This document shows, piece after piece, positions 42,529 to 54,110 of a stretch of DNA of 64,000 nt. The translations under genes and the position numbers were made by a program. Source of the DNA: [Pseudopropionibacterium] massiliense (GTDB taxonomy: Bacteria > Actinomycetota > Actinomycetes > Propionibacteriales > Propionibacteriaceae). The stretch covers positions 3,203,982 through 3,267,981 of the forward strand of contig NZ_LR027842.1 of the NCBI RefSeq assembly GCF_900607225.1, in the 5' to 3' direction. The notes under the pieces were generated by a model. It did not search any database. It was not told where the DNA came from and saw only the letters and a list, made by a program, of their open reading frames with translations. How positions within the stretch are numbered: position 1 is the stretch's first letter; every line of letters starts with the position of its first letter.

Positions 42529-43974
42529 GTGCCAGACCTCACCCAAGCCCAGCGCAACGCCGTCTCTGAGCTGCTCCGCATCTCGCAGGTGATAGGCGAC
42601 CTCGGTTCCCGTTTCGACGCGACGGGGCACCAGCTGTACCTCGTCGGCGGTTCGGTGCGCGACGCGATGCTGGGCAGGCTCGGGCACGACCTGGATTTCA
42701 CCACCTCGGCGCGCCCCGACGAGACCCACGCCATCCTCCGCGACTTCACCCCCGCCACCTGGGACATCGGCCGTGACTTCGGGACCATCGGCGCCATGAA
42801 GAAGGAGGGCGGCAAGGAGTGGCAGCTCGAGGTCACCACTTTCCGCGCCGACGCCTACGAGCCCGGTTCCCGCAAACCGGTGGTCGCCTTCGGGGAACGG
42901 ATCGAGGAGGACCTCGTCCGCCGTGACTTCACCGTCAACGCCATGGCCGTGGACGTCGTGGCGGGTGAGTTCGTCGACCCGTGGGGTGGGTTGCGTGACC
43001 TCGCCGACGGCGTGCTGCGCACCCCCGCCCCGGCGGAGGTGTCCTTTGGCGACGATCCGTTGCGCATGATGCGGGCCGCGCGGTTCGCGTCAAGGCTGGG
43101 TTTCCGGGTGGCGCCGGAGGTCCAGGAGGCGATGAGGGAGATGGCCGAGCGCATCACCATCGTCTCCGCGGAACGTGTTCAGGCCGAGTTGACGGGGCTG
43201 TTGCTCACCGATTCCCCCCGCGAAGGCCTGGATCTCCTGGTGCGCACCGGCCTGGCCGGGCATTTCCTGCCGGAGCTGCCGGCGCTGCGCCTGGAACGCG
43301 ATGAACACATGCGCCACAAGGACGTCTACGCGCACTCGCTGACCGTGCTGGAGCAGGCCATCGACCTGGAGAAGGCCCGCGGCCACCAACCCGACATCGT
43401 CAACCGGCTGGCCGCCCTGCTGCACGACATCGGCAAACCCGCCACCCGTCGTTTCGAGGGTTCGAAGGTGACCTTCCACCACCACGATGTGGTGGGCGCG
43501 AAGTTGGTGACCAAGCGCCTCAAAGCATTGAAGTACCCGACGGCGACGGTGAAGTCGGTGGCGAAGCTCGTGGAGTTGCACCTGCGGTTCCACGGCTACG
43601 GTGATGCCTCCTGGAGCGACTCGGCGGTGCGCCGTTACGTGCGTGACGCCGGCGACGAACTGGAACGCCTCCACATCCTCACCCGTGCCGACTGCACCAC
43701 CCGCAACCGCAACAAGGCCACCCGGCTGCGCCGCAACTACGAGGAACTGGAGTGGCGCATCGACGAGCTGGCCGCGCAGGAGGAGATCAAGGCCATCCGC
43801 CCGGACCTCGACGGAGCGCAGATCATGGAGATCCTGGGCATCAAACCGGGCCCGGATGTCGGGAAGGCGTACAAGTTCCTCCTGAACCACCGCATGGACC
43901 ACGGCCCCCTCCCCGAGGACGAGGCCCGCGACCTGCTGCTGAACTGGTGGAAGGACCAGCAGTCACAGGGCTGA
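42529..43974 (+). CDS. cca: CCA-adding tRNA nucleotidyltransferase
   Basis: The product is 481 aa from GTG 42529, the usual length for actinobacterial CCA enzymes; in-frame codons reach back to 42397 but are Arg/Pro-rich. The nucleotidyltransferase head has LVGGSVRDAMLG and HDLDFTT. An HD domain follows (LHDIGKPATR, HHHDVVGAKL). It repairs or adds the 3' CCA of tRNA. TAGACT at 42515-42520 lies 8 bases before the GTG, so the mRNA may be leaderless. Confidence 0.9.
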   Translation: MPDLTQAQRNAVSELLRISQVIGDLGSRFDATGHQLYLVGGSVRDAMLGRLGHDLDFTTSARPDETHAILRDFTPATWDIGRDFGTIGAMKKEGGKEWQLEVTTFRADAYEPGSRKPVVAFGERIEEDLVRRDFTVNAMAVDVVAGEFVDPWGGLRDLADGVLRTPAPAEVSFGDDPLRMMRAARFASRLGFRVAPEVQEAMREMAERITIVSAERVQAELTGLLLTDSPREGLDLLVRTGLAGHFLPELPALRLERDEHMRHKDVYAHSLTVLEQAIDLEKARGHQPDIVNRLAALLHDIGKPATRRFEGSKVTFHHHDVVGAKLVTKRLKALKYPTATVKSVAKLVELHLRFHGYGDASWSDSAVRRYVRDAGDELERLHILTRADCTTRNRNKATRLRRNYEELEWRIDELAAQEEIKAIRPDLDGAQIMEILGIKPGPDVGKAYKFLLNHRMDHGPLPEDEARDLLLNWWKDQQSQG

Positions 43975-43999
43975 AAGCCGATCGCACCCCTTCCCGAAA

Positions 44000-44046
44000 C
44001 CGGTTGAGCCGGAGCACGAGGAACGAGCGACCCGAGTCGAAACCCC
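44000..44046 (+). repeat. Dispersed repeat copy 6
   Basis: This is a single full unit, CCGGTTGAGCCGGAGC through GAGTCGAAACCCC, just after cca. It carries the GAGGAACGAGCGACCCGAG variant also found at 22.1 kb. Confidence 0.7.
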
Positions 44047-44137
44047 ATCCCCGCTCTCGGGAGAAATTTTTCCCGAACTCCTCCACCCGGAGGGTCCTCC
44101 CAGGTAGTGTCAGCATCACCACACCCGGGAGGCAATG

Positions 44138-44560
44138 ATGCACCACCGAGCCACGGCGACGGCCACTACCTTGATCCTGTGTGCCTGCCTGCTCCTGAGC
44201 GGCTGCTCAGCACGCGCCAGGCAGCGCGACCTCATACGCAGGGACCCCATGGCCTCTGCCACCTGGGATGGCATCGAATTCCTGGGCTTCAAGGAAAGCG
44301 AGGACGACGGCCCCAAACCACCCCCCACATCGATGACCCGTTGCTTCGCAACAGACCTTCCCCTTGAAGAAGCATTCGACCGCATACTCACAACTGCCAA
44401 ACGCAATGGCTGGAGAAGGGGATACGCCAATGGCCCTAAAGTCCGGATCACAAGCAAAGACACCTCAGAGGGAGGGATGAAGATTATTCTGTCAACAGCA
44501 CTTGCCAGATGCGAACAATACCCGACCGCAAACTTCACCCTAACCCTCACATTCGGGTAA
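44138..44560 (+). CDS. Small lipoprotein, paralogue A
   Basis: The product is 140 aa from ATG 44138 (GGGAGG 5 bases upstream). The signal peptide ends in the lipobox LSGC (about 20-23). The mature part has ASATWDGIEFLGFKES, a PPPTSMTRCF segment and two more Cys residues. Its paralogue at 47035 is the same length and shares TWDGIEFLG, the PPP..TRCF block and the C-terminal NLILTLS-like end. The role is unknown. It precedes the SGNH-VWA gene by 14 bases and may be its partner. Confidence 0.78.
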   Translation: MHHRATATATTLILCACLLLSGCSARARQRDLIRRDPMASATWDGIEFLGFKESEDDGPKPPPTSMTRCFATDLPLEEAFDRILTTAKRNGWRRGYANGPKVRITSKDTSEGGMKIILSTALARCEQYPTANFTLTLTFG

Positions 44561-44574
44561 GTCAGGAGAAAATC

Positions 44575-46638
<2,064 letters not shown>

Positions 46639-46949
46639 CGGCAAACCTGATGGTGATCCCTCCAACTCCGCACGGTTCAGTAATCCCAACCTCATCGGTG
46701 GCCGACACTGGCCCTGACTGGAATCCCTCCCTGGCTCCCACTAGAATCGACCTGGCCGCACCATACCCACCGCTGGGGACACAGAGCCCAACCGGAGAAC
46801 CAACTCAACATCCGACGCAGGAACCTCCACCGGCTCCGACCACGGCACCGACACCTCCCAACCCGACCAAACAACCAACACCCACCCAGCCACCCAGCCG
46901 GAGCACCACCCCACCGCTACGCCCCGGACTGCCCAAGACCGGTAGCTGA
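46639..46949 (+). pseudogene. Decayed Pro/Thr-rich stalk with truncated LPKTG sorting signal
   Basis: Downstream of the preceding stop, another frame (open from 46635) encodes a Pro/Thr/Gln-rich stretch (PTQEPPPAPTTAPTPPNP) ending PGLPKTGS and an immediate stop. LPKTG is a sortase motif, but the membrane helix and basic tail that normally follow are absent. A third frame is also open to 46717. The simplest reading is that the surface protein originally ran on into this stalk and was frameshifted and truncated. Confidence 0.55.
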
Positions 46950-46956
46950 AATCCTC

Positions 46957-46995
46957 ATTGTGTGGTGCCCGACCGCGGGTCGGGCACCACACAAT
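46957..46995. terminator. Strong 17-bp perfect hairpin
   Basis: ATTGTGTGGTGCCCGAC (46957-46973) pairs exactly with GTCGGGCACCACACAAT (46979-46995) around CGCGG. There is no T-tract on either side, so it is a bidirectional-type or barrier terminator. It directly follows the LPKTG remnant. Confidence 0.75.
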
Positions 46996-47034
46996 GACCC
47001 CGTTCCTCAATCCCGCGAATCCTCGGGGACACCC

Positions 47035-47457
47035 ATGCACCACCGAACCAAAACCACCGCCGTCACCCTCATCCTGATCGCATGCCTCCTCCTCACCGGA
47101 TGCTCAGCCGAGGCCTTGCAAAAGAACAGACTCCGGCAAGACCCCCTCTACACAGCAACCTGGGACGGTATCGAATTCCTGGGCACCGAAGAATCCGCGG
47201 ACGGAACCTGGAAACCACCCCCACCATCCATCACCCGCTGCTTCACAACAACACTCCCCCCAGAAGAAGCAGTACAAAGAATCATGACAACCGCCGAGCA
47301 AGAAAACTGGACAGAAACCAAACCAACCCCCAAGCCAGCAACCACCAGATGGGCACGCAAAGAAAGAATAAAACTATACATCTCAGCAGCAGACGAGCGA
47401 TGCGAAAACCACCCAGAAACAAACTTGATCTTAACCCTCAGCATCGCTATCAACTAA
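47035..47457 (+). CDS. Small lipoprotein, paralogue B
   Basis: The product is 140 aa. It begins MHHRTKTTAVTLILIACLLL and reaches the lipobox LTGC. The mature part shares TWDGIEFLG, PPPPSITRCF and the C-terminal LILTLS with paralogue A. The central region is Thr/Lys/Pro-rich. It stands downstream of the 17-bp hairpin, so it is probably transcribed on its own. The pair flanking the surface protein suggests duplication of the lipoprotein gene around it. Confidence 0.75.
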   Translation: MHHRTKTTAVTLILIACLLLTGCSAEALQKNRLRQDPLYTATWDGIEFLGTEESADGTWKPPPPSITRCFTTTLPPEEAVQRIMTTAEQENWTETKPTPKPATTRWARKERIKLYISAADERCENHPETNLILTLSIAIN

Positions 47458-47473
47458 CTGGAGCGCTGCACGC

Positions 47474-47557
47474 CTCCGCGAGCTGCTCCACATGAACATC
47501 AAGAAACTTGACAAGATCTCCGCCGGTGGTAGCTGGCGCTACGCTGGACGCCAATAA
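47474..47557 (+). pseudogene. Fragment of an IS481-family transposase
   Basis: One frame reads LRELLHMNIKKLDKISAGG followed by SWRYAGRQ and a stop. This matches the conserved ELLH-D-KKLGRI--GGGWR segment before the first catalytic Asp region of IS481 transposases. Neither the rest of the gene nor inverted repeats are visible, so it is a relic. Confidence 0.65.
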
Positions 47558-47833
47558 CCTGACCAGGGCCAGGTGCACCGTGCCGACCTGTAGACGACCA
47601 ACGGGCCAAAAGGTCAGCCGGGGAAGACCTCATAGGCCGCCTGGACCTGACCGCCCATTCGCCGCCTCCCGGCTCAACCGGCTCCACGGTCACGCCTCCT
47701 CGCGGGCACGGACCGGACGACAACCGCTTGAAGGCAGCCGACGATGCCCTGCACGCCTCCTCGCGGGCACGGACCGGACCCGAAGAGCCCGGCGGGCCGG
47801 TACCGTGTCGTAGGCCTTGCGTAGAGTGAAGGG
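47558..47833. other. Gap before treY with repeat fragments
   Basis: It contains a 28-base direct repeat (see separate entry), a short fragment of the dispersed repeat (GGCTCAACCGG near 47670) and, next to the start of treY, TAGAGT at 47822-47827. There is no gene. Confidence 0.45.
47691..47779 (+). repeat. 28-bp direct repeat, two copies
   Basis: CACGCCTCCTCGCGGGCACG plus GACCGGAC occurs at 47691-47718 and again at 47752-47779, 61 bases apart, without a mismatch. A shorter CACGCCTCC starts near 47469 beside the IS481 relic, so these may be left from a mobile-element event. Confidence 0.6.
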
Positions 47834-50371
47834 GTGGAGACCAACAGGACCGTACCGAACTCGACCTACCGGATGCAGCTGCACGGCGGTTTCACCTTCG
47901 ACGACGCCGCGGCGTGGATGCCCTACCTGCATTCCCTAGGCGTCACGCACCTGTTCTGCTCCCCGATTCTGCAGGCCTCCCCCGGCTCCACCCACGGCTA
48001 CGACGTCGTGGATCACTCCCGCATCTCCGAGGAGTGCGGTGGGGAGGAGGCCTTCCGGCGGCTGTCGCAGGCCGCGCACGAGCAGGGCATCGGCGTCGTC
48101 GTCGACGTGGTGCCCAACCACATGGCGGTCCCCACCCCGATCTGGCACAACCACGCGCTGTGGGACGTGCTGCGGCGCGGCCCCGAATCGGCATACGCGG
48201 AATGGTTCGATCTCGACATGACCGACTCCCAGGCCATCCTGATGCCGGTGCTCGGCAACCGGATCGGCCGGGAGTTGGAACACATCAGCTTCACCACGGA
48301 CGTCATCAACGGCGAGGAGCAGCCCGTGGTCGCCTACTACGACCAGGTCTTCCCCATCCGCCCCGGCACCGAGGACCTTCCCCTCGACGAGCTGCTGGAA
48401 AGGCAGTGGTACCGCCTGGCCTACTGGCGGATCGGCAGCGAGGAGTTGAATTACCGCCGCTTCTTCGACGTCGACACCCTGGCGGCCATCCGCGTCGAGG
48501 ACCCGGCCATCTTCGAGGCCACCCACCGCAAACTGATCCAACTCCACGCCGAGGGGCTAATCGACGGTTTCCGCATCGACCACATCGACGGCCTGGCCAA
48601 TCCCCGCCAGTACCTCGCGGATCTGCAGCGCGCCACGGGCGGCTGCTGGGTGGTGGCGGAGAAGATCCTCGAATACGACGAGGTCCTCCCCGCCGATTTC
48701 GAGTGCGCGGGAACCACCGGCTACGACTCGCTGCTGCGGGTCGCGGGCCTGTTCCACGTCCCCGGCAGCGTTCCGAGGCTCACCGACCTGTGGGAGCGCA
48801 TGTCCGGGTCCGGCGAGGGGTTCGCATCCACCGTGCTCAACGCCAAGCGCACCGTCGTCAAGGAGTCGTTGTTCACGGAGTTGAACCGCCTGGTCAACAT
48901 CGCGATGGCCATCTGCGACGGCGACATCCGGCTGCGCGACCACACCCGCCGCCAGCTCAACCACGCCATCCGCGAGCTGCTGTACCAGTTCAGCCGCTAC
49001 CGCGCCTACGTCGAACCGGGCAGGGCTACCCCGGAATCGGAGCGGGAGATCATCGTCGAGGCCGCGACGAAGGCCAGGGAGTACCTAACGATCGACGAAC
49101 TGGACGCCCTCGACTTCGTCGTGGCGCTGGCCCTCGGTGAAACCGGGGAGACCGACATGGGTGGCGCGGTGACGCTGCCCGCGCCGTCGAAGATCCTCAA
49201 CCAGCTGCCGGGCCGCGCCCACAACCCGTCGGACCTGCGGGCCGAGTTCATGGTCCGTTTCGCCCAGACTTGCGGACCGGTGATGGCCAAGTCGAAAGAG
49301 GACACGGCTTTCTACCGGTGGAACCGGTTCATCGGCGTCAACGAGGTCGGTTCCGACCCGAACATCATCGGCATCAACCAGGACGACTTCCACGGTTTCT
49401 GCCGCACCCTGGCCGCCGACTGGTCCACCAGCATGACAACCCTGTCCACCCACGACACGAAACGCAGCGAGGACGTGCGTGCCCGGCTGGCGGTCCTCAC
49501 CGAGTACCCACGCGAGTGGGAGCACTGCGTCAGTGAGTTGCGGGCCGCCACCTCCGAGTTGCGTCCCGCCCTGCTCGACGGCGGCACGGAACTGTTCCTG
49601 TGGCAGACCCTCGCGGCCACCTGGACACTGCCCAGCACGGCGGCGGGCGCCGAGGCGATCTCCGCCGACCGCCTCACGAGGTACCTGACCAAGGCCATGC
49701 GGGAATCGAAACTCCACACCAGCTGGACCTCCCCCGACGAGGACTACGAGTCGGCCGTCATCGAGTTCGCGACCGCATGCCTCACCACCCCGGAGGTGGG
49801 GGCCGCACTGGATGCGTTCACGGAGCTGACCTTCCCGTCGGTGCGCGCCAACATCCTGGGGCAGAAACTGATCCAGCTCACCATGCCCGGGGTCCCGGAC
49901 CTGTACCAGGGCTGCGAGGTGGTGGACCTGTCGCTGGTGGATCCGGACAACCGCCGCCCCGTCGACTACTACCGCCGCTCCGGGGTGCTGACGGCGCTGG
50001 GCATGAACCCGCCCGCCGACCTGGACGCGGAGAAACTCCTCGTGACGTCGCGGGCGCTGCTGCTGCGCCGCGACCACCCGGAGGCGTTCCGCGGCCCGGA
50101 CGCCGACTACCGGTCGGTGTCGCTGAACACCGGCCACGCGGTGGTGTTCGAACGCGGATACCGGGACTCGGAGACCCCGGTGGCCATCACGGTGGCCACG
50201 CGGGTGCAGTCGGGACTGAACGAGGAGGGCTGGGGCGATGCCGAACTGGTGCTGCCCAGCCTGCGGTTCCGCGACGTCCTGACCGGGCGCGAGTACCCGG
50301 GAGGCTCCACATCACTGGCCGACATCCTCGACCGCCTGCCGGTCGCCCTGCTCGTCCACCAGGTCGACTGA
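47834..50371 (+). CDS. treY: Maltooligosyl trehalose synthase
   Basis: The product is 845 aa, a typical TreY length. It starts with NSTYRMQLHGGFTFDDAAAW (near-universal TreY opening) and has SPGSTHGYDVVDHSRIS, VVPNHMA, GLIDGFRIDHIDGLANPR holding the nucleophile Asp, VVAEKIL with the acid Glu, and TLSTHDTKRSEDVRAR. It converts the reducing end of maltodextrin to a trehalosyl unit. The GTG start follows GAAGGG. TreZ is encoded about 190 bases downstream, and GlgX (24.5 kb) is the likely debranching source. Confidence 0.93.
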   Translation: METNRTVPNSTYRMQLHGGFTFDDAAAWMPYLHSLGVTHLFCSPILQASPGSTHGYDVVDHSRISEECGGEEAFRRLSQAAHEQGIGVVVDVVPNHMAVPTPIWHNHALWDVLRRGPESAYAEWFDLDMTDSQAILMPVLGNRIGRELEHISFTTDVINGEEQPVVAYYDQVFPIRPGTEDLPLDELLERQWYRLAYWRIGSEELNYRRFFDVDTLAAIRVEDPAIFEATHRKLIQLHAEGLIDGFRIDHIDGLANPRQYLADLQRATGGCWVVAEKILEYDEVLPADFECAGTTGYDSLLRVAGLFHVPGSVPRLTDLWERMSGSGEGFASTVLNAKRTVVKESLFTELNRLVNIAMAICDGDIRLRDHTRRQLNHAIRELLYQFSRYRAYVEPGRATPESEREIIVEAATKAREYLTIDELDALDFVVALALGETGETDMGGAVTLPAPSKILNQLPGRAHNPSDLRAEFMVRFAQTCGPVMAKSKEDTAFYRWNRFIGVNEVGSDPNIIGINQDDFHGFCRTLAADWSTSMTTLSTHDTKRSEDVRARLAVLTEYPREWEHCVSELRAATSELRPALLDGGTELFLWQTLAATWTLPSTAAGAEAISADRLTRYLTKAMRESKLHTSWTSPDEDYESAVIEFATACLTTPEVGAALDAFTELTFPSVRANILGQKLIQLTMPGVPDLYQGCEVVDLSLVDPDNRRPVDYYRRSGVLTALGMNPPADLDAEKLLVTSRALLLRRDHPEAFRGPDADYRSVSLNTGHAVVFERGYRDSETPVAITVATRVQSGLNEEGWGDAELVLPSLRFRDVLTGREYPGGSTSLADILDRLPVALLVHQVD

Positions 50372-50390
50372 TGCGAAGCCAGCAGAGGCA

Positions 50391-50439
50391 GCCGGTTGAG
50401 CCAGCACGTGAGCGCCAGCGAACGGCTGAGTCGAAACCA
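50391..50439 (+). repeat. Dispersed repeat copy 7
   Basis: A full unit, GCCGGTTGAGCCAGCACGTG to GAGTCGAAACCACC, of the GAGCGCCAGCGAACGGCT subtype, between treY and treZ. A partial copy (TTTCGACACGACCAGCG ... GAGCGCCAGC) lies at about 50494-50526. Confidence 0.7.
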
Positions 50440-50558
50440 CCACTGGCACCCGGTGGCCAGAACCCGCCCCCAGGTCCCCGACCACCCTCACCATGATTTC
50501 GACACGACCAGCGTGTGAGCGCCAGCAGACACCCCGAATCCTGATCCGAGGAGCATTC

Positions 50559-52295
50559 ATGCGAGACATCACCCGTCCCGAGGTGTGGGCCCCCGACGCC
50601 GACACGGTGGAGGTCGTCGTCGATGGCACCGAGACGATCATGGCTCGCGGCGACGGCGGCTGGTGGTGGTCGGAACCGCTGCCGCCCGGCACGCTGTACC
50701 AGTTCCGGATCGACGGCGGGATGCTGCTCCCCGACCCCCGGAGCCTCAGCCAACCCGACGGCCCGCACGGGCCGAGCCGCATCGTCGATCCGGCACTGTT
50801 CGACCGTCCCGCCACGTTCAGCGCGGACCTGCGGGGCGCGGTCGGCTACGAGCTGCACATCGGCACCTTCACCCCGGAGGGCACCTTCGAGGCGGCCATC
50901 ACGCACCTGGATCACCTGGTGGATCTCGGGGTGCGGGCCGTCGAGGTGATGCCCGTCGCGGATTTTCCCGGCGAGCAGGGTTGGGGTTACGACGGCGTCG
51001 GCCAGTACGCGGTGCACGCGGCCTACGGGGGGCCGGAGGGTTTCGTCGCCTTCATCGACGCCTGCCATGCGCGCGGGCTCGGCGTGATCCTGGACGTCGT
51101 CCACAACCACCAGGGCCCGGAGGGCAACTACCTGGCGCAGTTCGGGCCGTACTTCACCAGTGCCCACCACACCCCGTGGGGGGACGCCATCAACCTGGAC
51201 CAGCCGGGCAGCAGCGAGGTGCGCGACTTCCTGCTGGGTGCGTGCCGGCAGTGGCTGGTGAAATACCAGGTGGACGGGCTGCGGCTGGACGCCGTCCACG
51301 AGTTCCAGGACGACTCCCCGCGCCACTACCTGGCCGAGCTGAGCGGCGAGGTGCACGCCTGGGAGCGGGAGACCGGCCGGGAGTTCACGCTGTTCGCGGA
51401 GTCGGATCGCAACCAGCCCGTCACGGTCTCACCGGTCGGCTCGGTGCCGGGGGCGCTGGGCATGGACGGGCAGTGGGCCGATGACGTCCACCACGCGCTG
51501 CACTCCTTCTTCACGGGGGAACGCGACGGCTACTACATCGACTTCGGCACCGCCGAGGTGCTGCAACAGGCCCTCACGCGGGTGTTCATCCACGAGGGCG
51601 GGTTCTCGACGTTCCGCGGCCAGGACTGGGGTGCTCCCGTCGATCCCGCCTCGGGGCTGTACGACGGGCACTCGTTCGTGGTCTCGCTGCAGAACCACGA
51701 CCAGGTGGGCAACCGGGCCGTCGGCGACCGGATCTCGCACTCGACCCCACTCGGCTGCCAGGCCGCTGCGGCCGCGCTGTACCTGCTGTCGCCGTTCACG
51801 CCGCTGATCTTCATGGGCGAGGAGTGGGCCGCCTCCACGCCGTTCCCGTTCTTCAGCCACCTCGGCCCGGAACTGGGTCCGCTGGTGACCGAGGGTCGCG
51901 CCCGCGAGTTCGAGCGCATGGGCTGGGACGCGGAGATCCCGGACCCGCAGTCGCCCGCGACCCGCGGGTCGGCGGCGCTGCAGTGGGACGAGATCACCGA
52001 ACCCGACCACGCCAGGATGCTGGCCTGGTACCAGGAGCTGCTGCGGCTGCGACGCGACCGCCCGGAGCTGGCCTCGGGGTCGCTGGCGGAGGTGTCGGTG
52101 GAGGTGCTGGACGAGGACACGGTCCTGATGCGACGGGGCGCCACCACGGTGGCCGCCACCCGGGCCCGGGACCGGCTGGTGGAGATCCCCGTCGAGGGTG
52201 AGGTCCTGGTGGCGTGGGGCGAATACGGCCCCGTCCCGGGGGGCCACACCGTAACCGGCCCGGGCGCCCTGGTGATCGAGACCAAGGCCGATTGA
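50559..52295 (+). CDS. treZ: Maltooligosyl trehalose trehalohydrolase
   Basis: The product is 578 aa from ATG 50559 (GAGGAG upstream). An N-terminal beta-sandwich (PEVWAPDADTVEVVV, RDITRP) precedes the GH13 barrel: LHIGTFTPEGTF, DVVHNHQGPEGN, VDGLRLDAVHEF (nucleophile), TLFAESDRN (acid) and LQNHDQVGNRAVG. The GWGYDGVGQYAVH block is typical of TreZ and also of branching enzymes; pairing with treY decides. It releases trehalose from the TreY product. Confidence 0.92.
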   Translation: MRDITRPEVWAPDADTVEVVVDGTETIMARGDGGWWWSEPLPPGTLYQFRIDGGMLLPDPRSLSQPDGPHGPSRIVDPALFDRPATFSADLRGAVGYELHIGTFTPEGTFEAAITHLDHLVDLGVRAVEVMPVADFPGEQGWGYDGVGQYAVHAAYGGPEGFVAFIDACHARGLGVILDVVHNHQGPEGNYLAQFGPYFTSAHHTPWGDAINLDQPGSSEVRDFLLGACRQWLVKYQVDGLRLDAVHEFQDDSPRHYLAELSGEVHAWERETGREFTLFAESDRNQPVTVSPVGSVPGALGMDGQWADDVHHALHSFFTGERDGYYIDFGTAEVLQQALTRVFIHEGGFSTFRGQDWGAPVDPASGLYDGHSFVVSLQNHDQVGNRAVGDRISHSTPLGCQAAAAALYLLSPFTPLIFMGEEWAASTPFPFFSHLGPELGPLVTEGRAREFERMGWDAEIPDPQSPATRGSAALQWDEITEPDHARMLAWYQELLRLRRDRPELASGSLAEVSVEVLDEDTVLMRRGATTVAATRARDRLVEIPVEGEVLVAWGEYGPVPGGHTVTGPGALVIETKAD

Positions 52296-52354
52296 GCCGA
52301 CCCGCGAGCACCCCCATCAAAGCCGGTTGAGCCGACCCGCGAGCGCCAGCGAGC
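52288..52354 (+). repeat. Dispersed repeat copy 8 (two half units)
   Basis: CCGATTGAGCCGACCCGCGAGC overlaps the end of treZ. It is followed by AGCCGGTTGAGCCGACCCGC and GAGCGCCAGCGAGC. The 3' GTCGAAACC end is missing. Confidence 0.55.
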
Positions 52355-52430
52355 ATCCTGTGAACGAGCCTCAACGATGGTTTCCACAGTGTTCACAACC
52401 CTGTGGAAAACCCACCTGTGGTTGGGGATC

Positions 52431-53426
52431 TCAGCTCTGGCTTGGGGTTTCGTCCCCCTCGGCGGGAGTTTCCCCCGCCTCGTCCACAGTTTCCGGGGAT
52501 TCTTCCACAGCCCCGGTGGATTTCTCGCCGGCGTCCCCGCCCGTCTTCTCCTCAGGATCCTCGTCGGCGGTTTCCTCCCCGGATTCGTCGGTGGATTCCT
52601 GCACGTCGGAGACGCCACCGCGCCGGGCCCACAGCCACAAGGCCGCGCCGGCGAGGATCATCGGCACCGACAGCCACTGTCCCATCGACAACCCGAGCGA
52701 CAGGAACCCGAGCTGGGAGTCGGGTTCGCGCCAGTACTCCGCGATGAACCGGAAGAAGCCGTAGCCGACCAGGAAGGCGGCGGCCACCTGGCCGCGGAAC
52801 CGCGGTTTGCGGGCGTAGAACCACAGCAACACGAACAGCAGCACCCCTTCGAGGAGGGCCTGGTAGAGCTGCGACGGGTGGCGCAGCACGTTGCCGCCGG
52901 TGGGGAATCGCATCGCCCAGGGAAGGTCCGCGGGGGCCGCGCGACCCCACAGTTCCCCGTTGATGAAGTTCCCGATCCGCCCGGCCGCGAGCCCGATGGG
53001 AACGGAAGGGACGAGGAAGTCGGCGACCTGCAGGAACGGGCGGGAGCGCCGCCGGGCGAAGAACACCATCCCCAGGATCACGCCGATGGCACCGCCGTGG
53101 AAGCTCATGCCCCCGTCCCAGACCTTGAGGACGTCGAGCGGATGGCCCACGTAGTAGCCGAGCTGGTAGAACAGCACGTAGCCGAGCCGCCCTCCCAGGA
53201 TCACGCCCGCGATGCCGTAGAGCAGCAGGTCCTCGATGTCGGCGGGAACCCATGGGGACGGTTTCGTGATCGACACGAAGGGCTGGTGGCGAAGCCTCAG
53301 CCGCATCAGCCCGTAGGCCATGGCGAACGCCAGCAGGTACATGATGGCGTACCAGTGGATCCTCACGGGCCCGATGGCGATCGCCACGGGGTCCATGTTC
53401 GGGAAGGGGAGCTCCAGGATCGTCAC
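52431..53426 (-). CDS. lgt: Prolipoprotein diacylglyceryl transferase
   Basis: The product is 331 aa from GTG 53426 (GGAAAG upstream). It has the Lgt features: [14 protein letters not shown] opening, a GRLGYVLFY helix, [17 protein letters not shown], and the signature [14 protein letters not shown]. It transfers diacylglyceryl from phosphatidylglycerol to the lipobox Cys, so it acts on the several lipoproteins encoded in this window. The C-terminal about 65 residues form an acidic Glu/Asp/Thr-rich tail with no counterpart in E. coli Lgt, though long tails are frequent in actinobacteria. Confidence 0.93.
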   Translation of the reverse strand: MTILELPFPNMDPVAIAIGPVRIHWYAIMYLLAFAMAYGLMRLRLRHQPFVSITKPSPWVPADIEDLLLYGIAGVILGGRLGYVLFYQLGYYVGHPLDVLKVWDGGMSFHGGAIGVILGMVFFARRRSRPFLQVADFLVPSVPIGLAAGRIGNFINGELWGRAAPADLPWAMRFPTGGNVLRHPSQLYQALLEGVLLFVLLWFYARKPRFRGQVAAAFLVGYGFFRFIAEYWREPDSQLGFLSLGLSMGQWLSVPMILAGAALWLWARRGGVSDVQESTDESGEETADEDPEEKTGGDAGEKSTGAVEESPETVDEAGETPAEGDETPSQS

Positions 53427-53527
53427 GGAACAAGCTTTCCACACGCCGCCGACAAAAACCGGGAATCGCTCCGCGAGCACTAGGATCAGGGCTTGTCATC
53501 CCGCAAAGAGCAGTCACTGGAGGGGTC

Positions 53528-54109
53528 ATGTACGACCTGGACTGGTTGCTGGCCCGCACGGCCAGGAAACAGAAGACGACATACCTGTACTTCTGGGGAC
53601 ACCGGCCCACGGCGAACGGTAGCCTCTCGGGAAGCTGCCTCAGCCAGTGGTGGGCCTCACCCTTCGAGGTCGACGGGGTGCGCTACGCCACCGCCGAGCA
53701 CTGGATGATGGCGGGAAAGGCGCGGCTCTTCGGTGACGACGGGGCCGTGGAGCGCATCGTCGCCGCCTCCCACCCGGACTGCGCGAAAAGGCTGGGTCGC
53801 GAGGTCCGCGGCTTCGACCAGGACCGCTGGGACGAGCGCCGCTTCGATCTCGTGGTGGAGGGCAACCGGGCCAAGTTCTCCCAGCATCCCGACCTGCGGG
53901 AGTTCCTGCTCGGCACGGGGGAACGGGTGCTGGTGGAGGCGAGCCCCGTGGACCGCATCTGGGGGGTCGGCCTGGCCGCCGACGACGACCGCATCGCCGA
54001 TCCGCACTCGTGGCACGGCCTCAACCTGCTGGGGTTCGCCCTCATGACGGTCCGCGACGAACTGGCCGAGACCACATCCCCGGCGCCCGGTGGTCACACG
54101 ATTTCATAG
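53528..54109 (+). CDS. NADAR-family protein (YbiA-like N-glycosidase)
   Basis: The product is 193 aa with the NADAR core: YLYFWGH, SQWWASPFEVDGVRYATAEHWMM (motif shown in part), KARLFGD, VEGNRAKFSQHPDLREFLLGTG and DRIWGVGL with the late Trp-Gly block. E. coli YbiA hydrolyses early riboflavin intermediates; other NADAR proteins remove ADP-ribose and act as antitoxins to DNA ADP-ribosyltransferases. No DarT-like gene is adjacent. GGAGGGGTC precedes ATG 53528. It is followed by toxin-antitoxin remnants on the other strand. Confidence 0.85.
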   Translation: MYDLDWLLARTARKQKTTYLYFWGHRPTANGSLSGSCLSQWWASPFEVDGVRYATAEHWMMAGKARLFGDDGAVERIVAASHPDCAKRLGREVRGFDQDRWDERRFDLVVEGNRAKFSQHPDLREFLLGTGERVLVEASPVDRIWGVGLAADDDRIADPHSWHGLNLLGFALMTVRDELAETTSPAPGGHTIS

Positions 54110-54110
54110 G

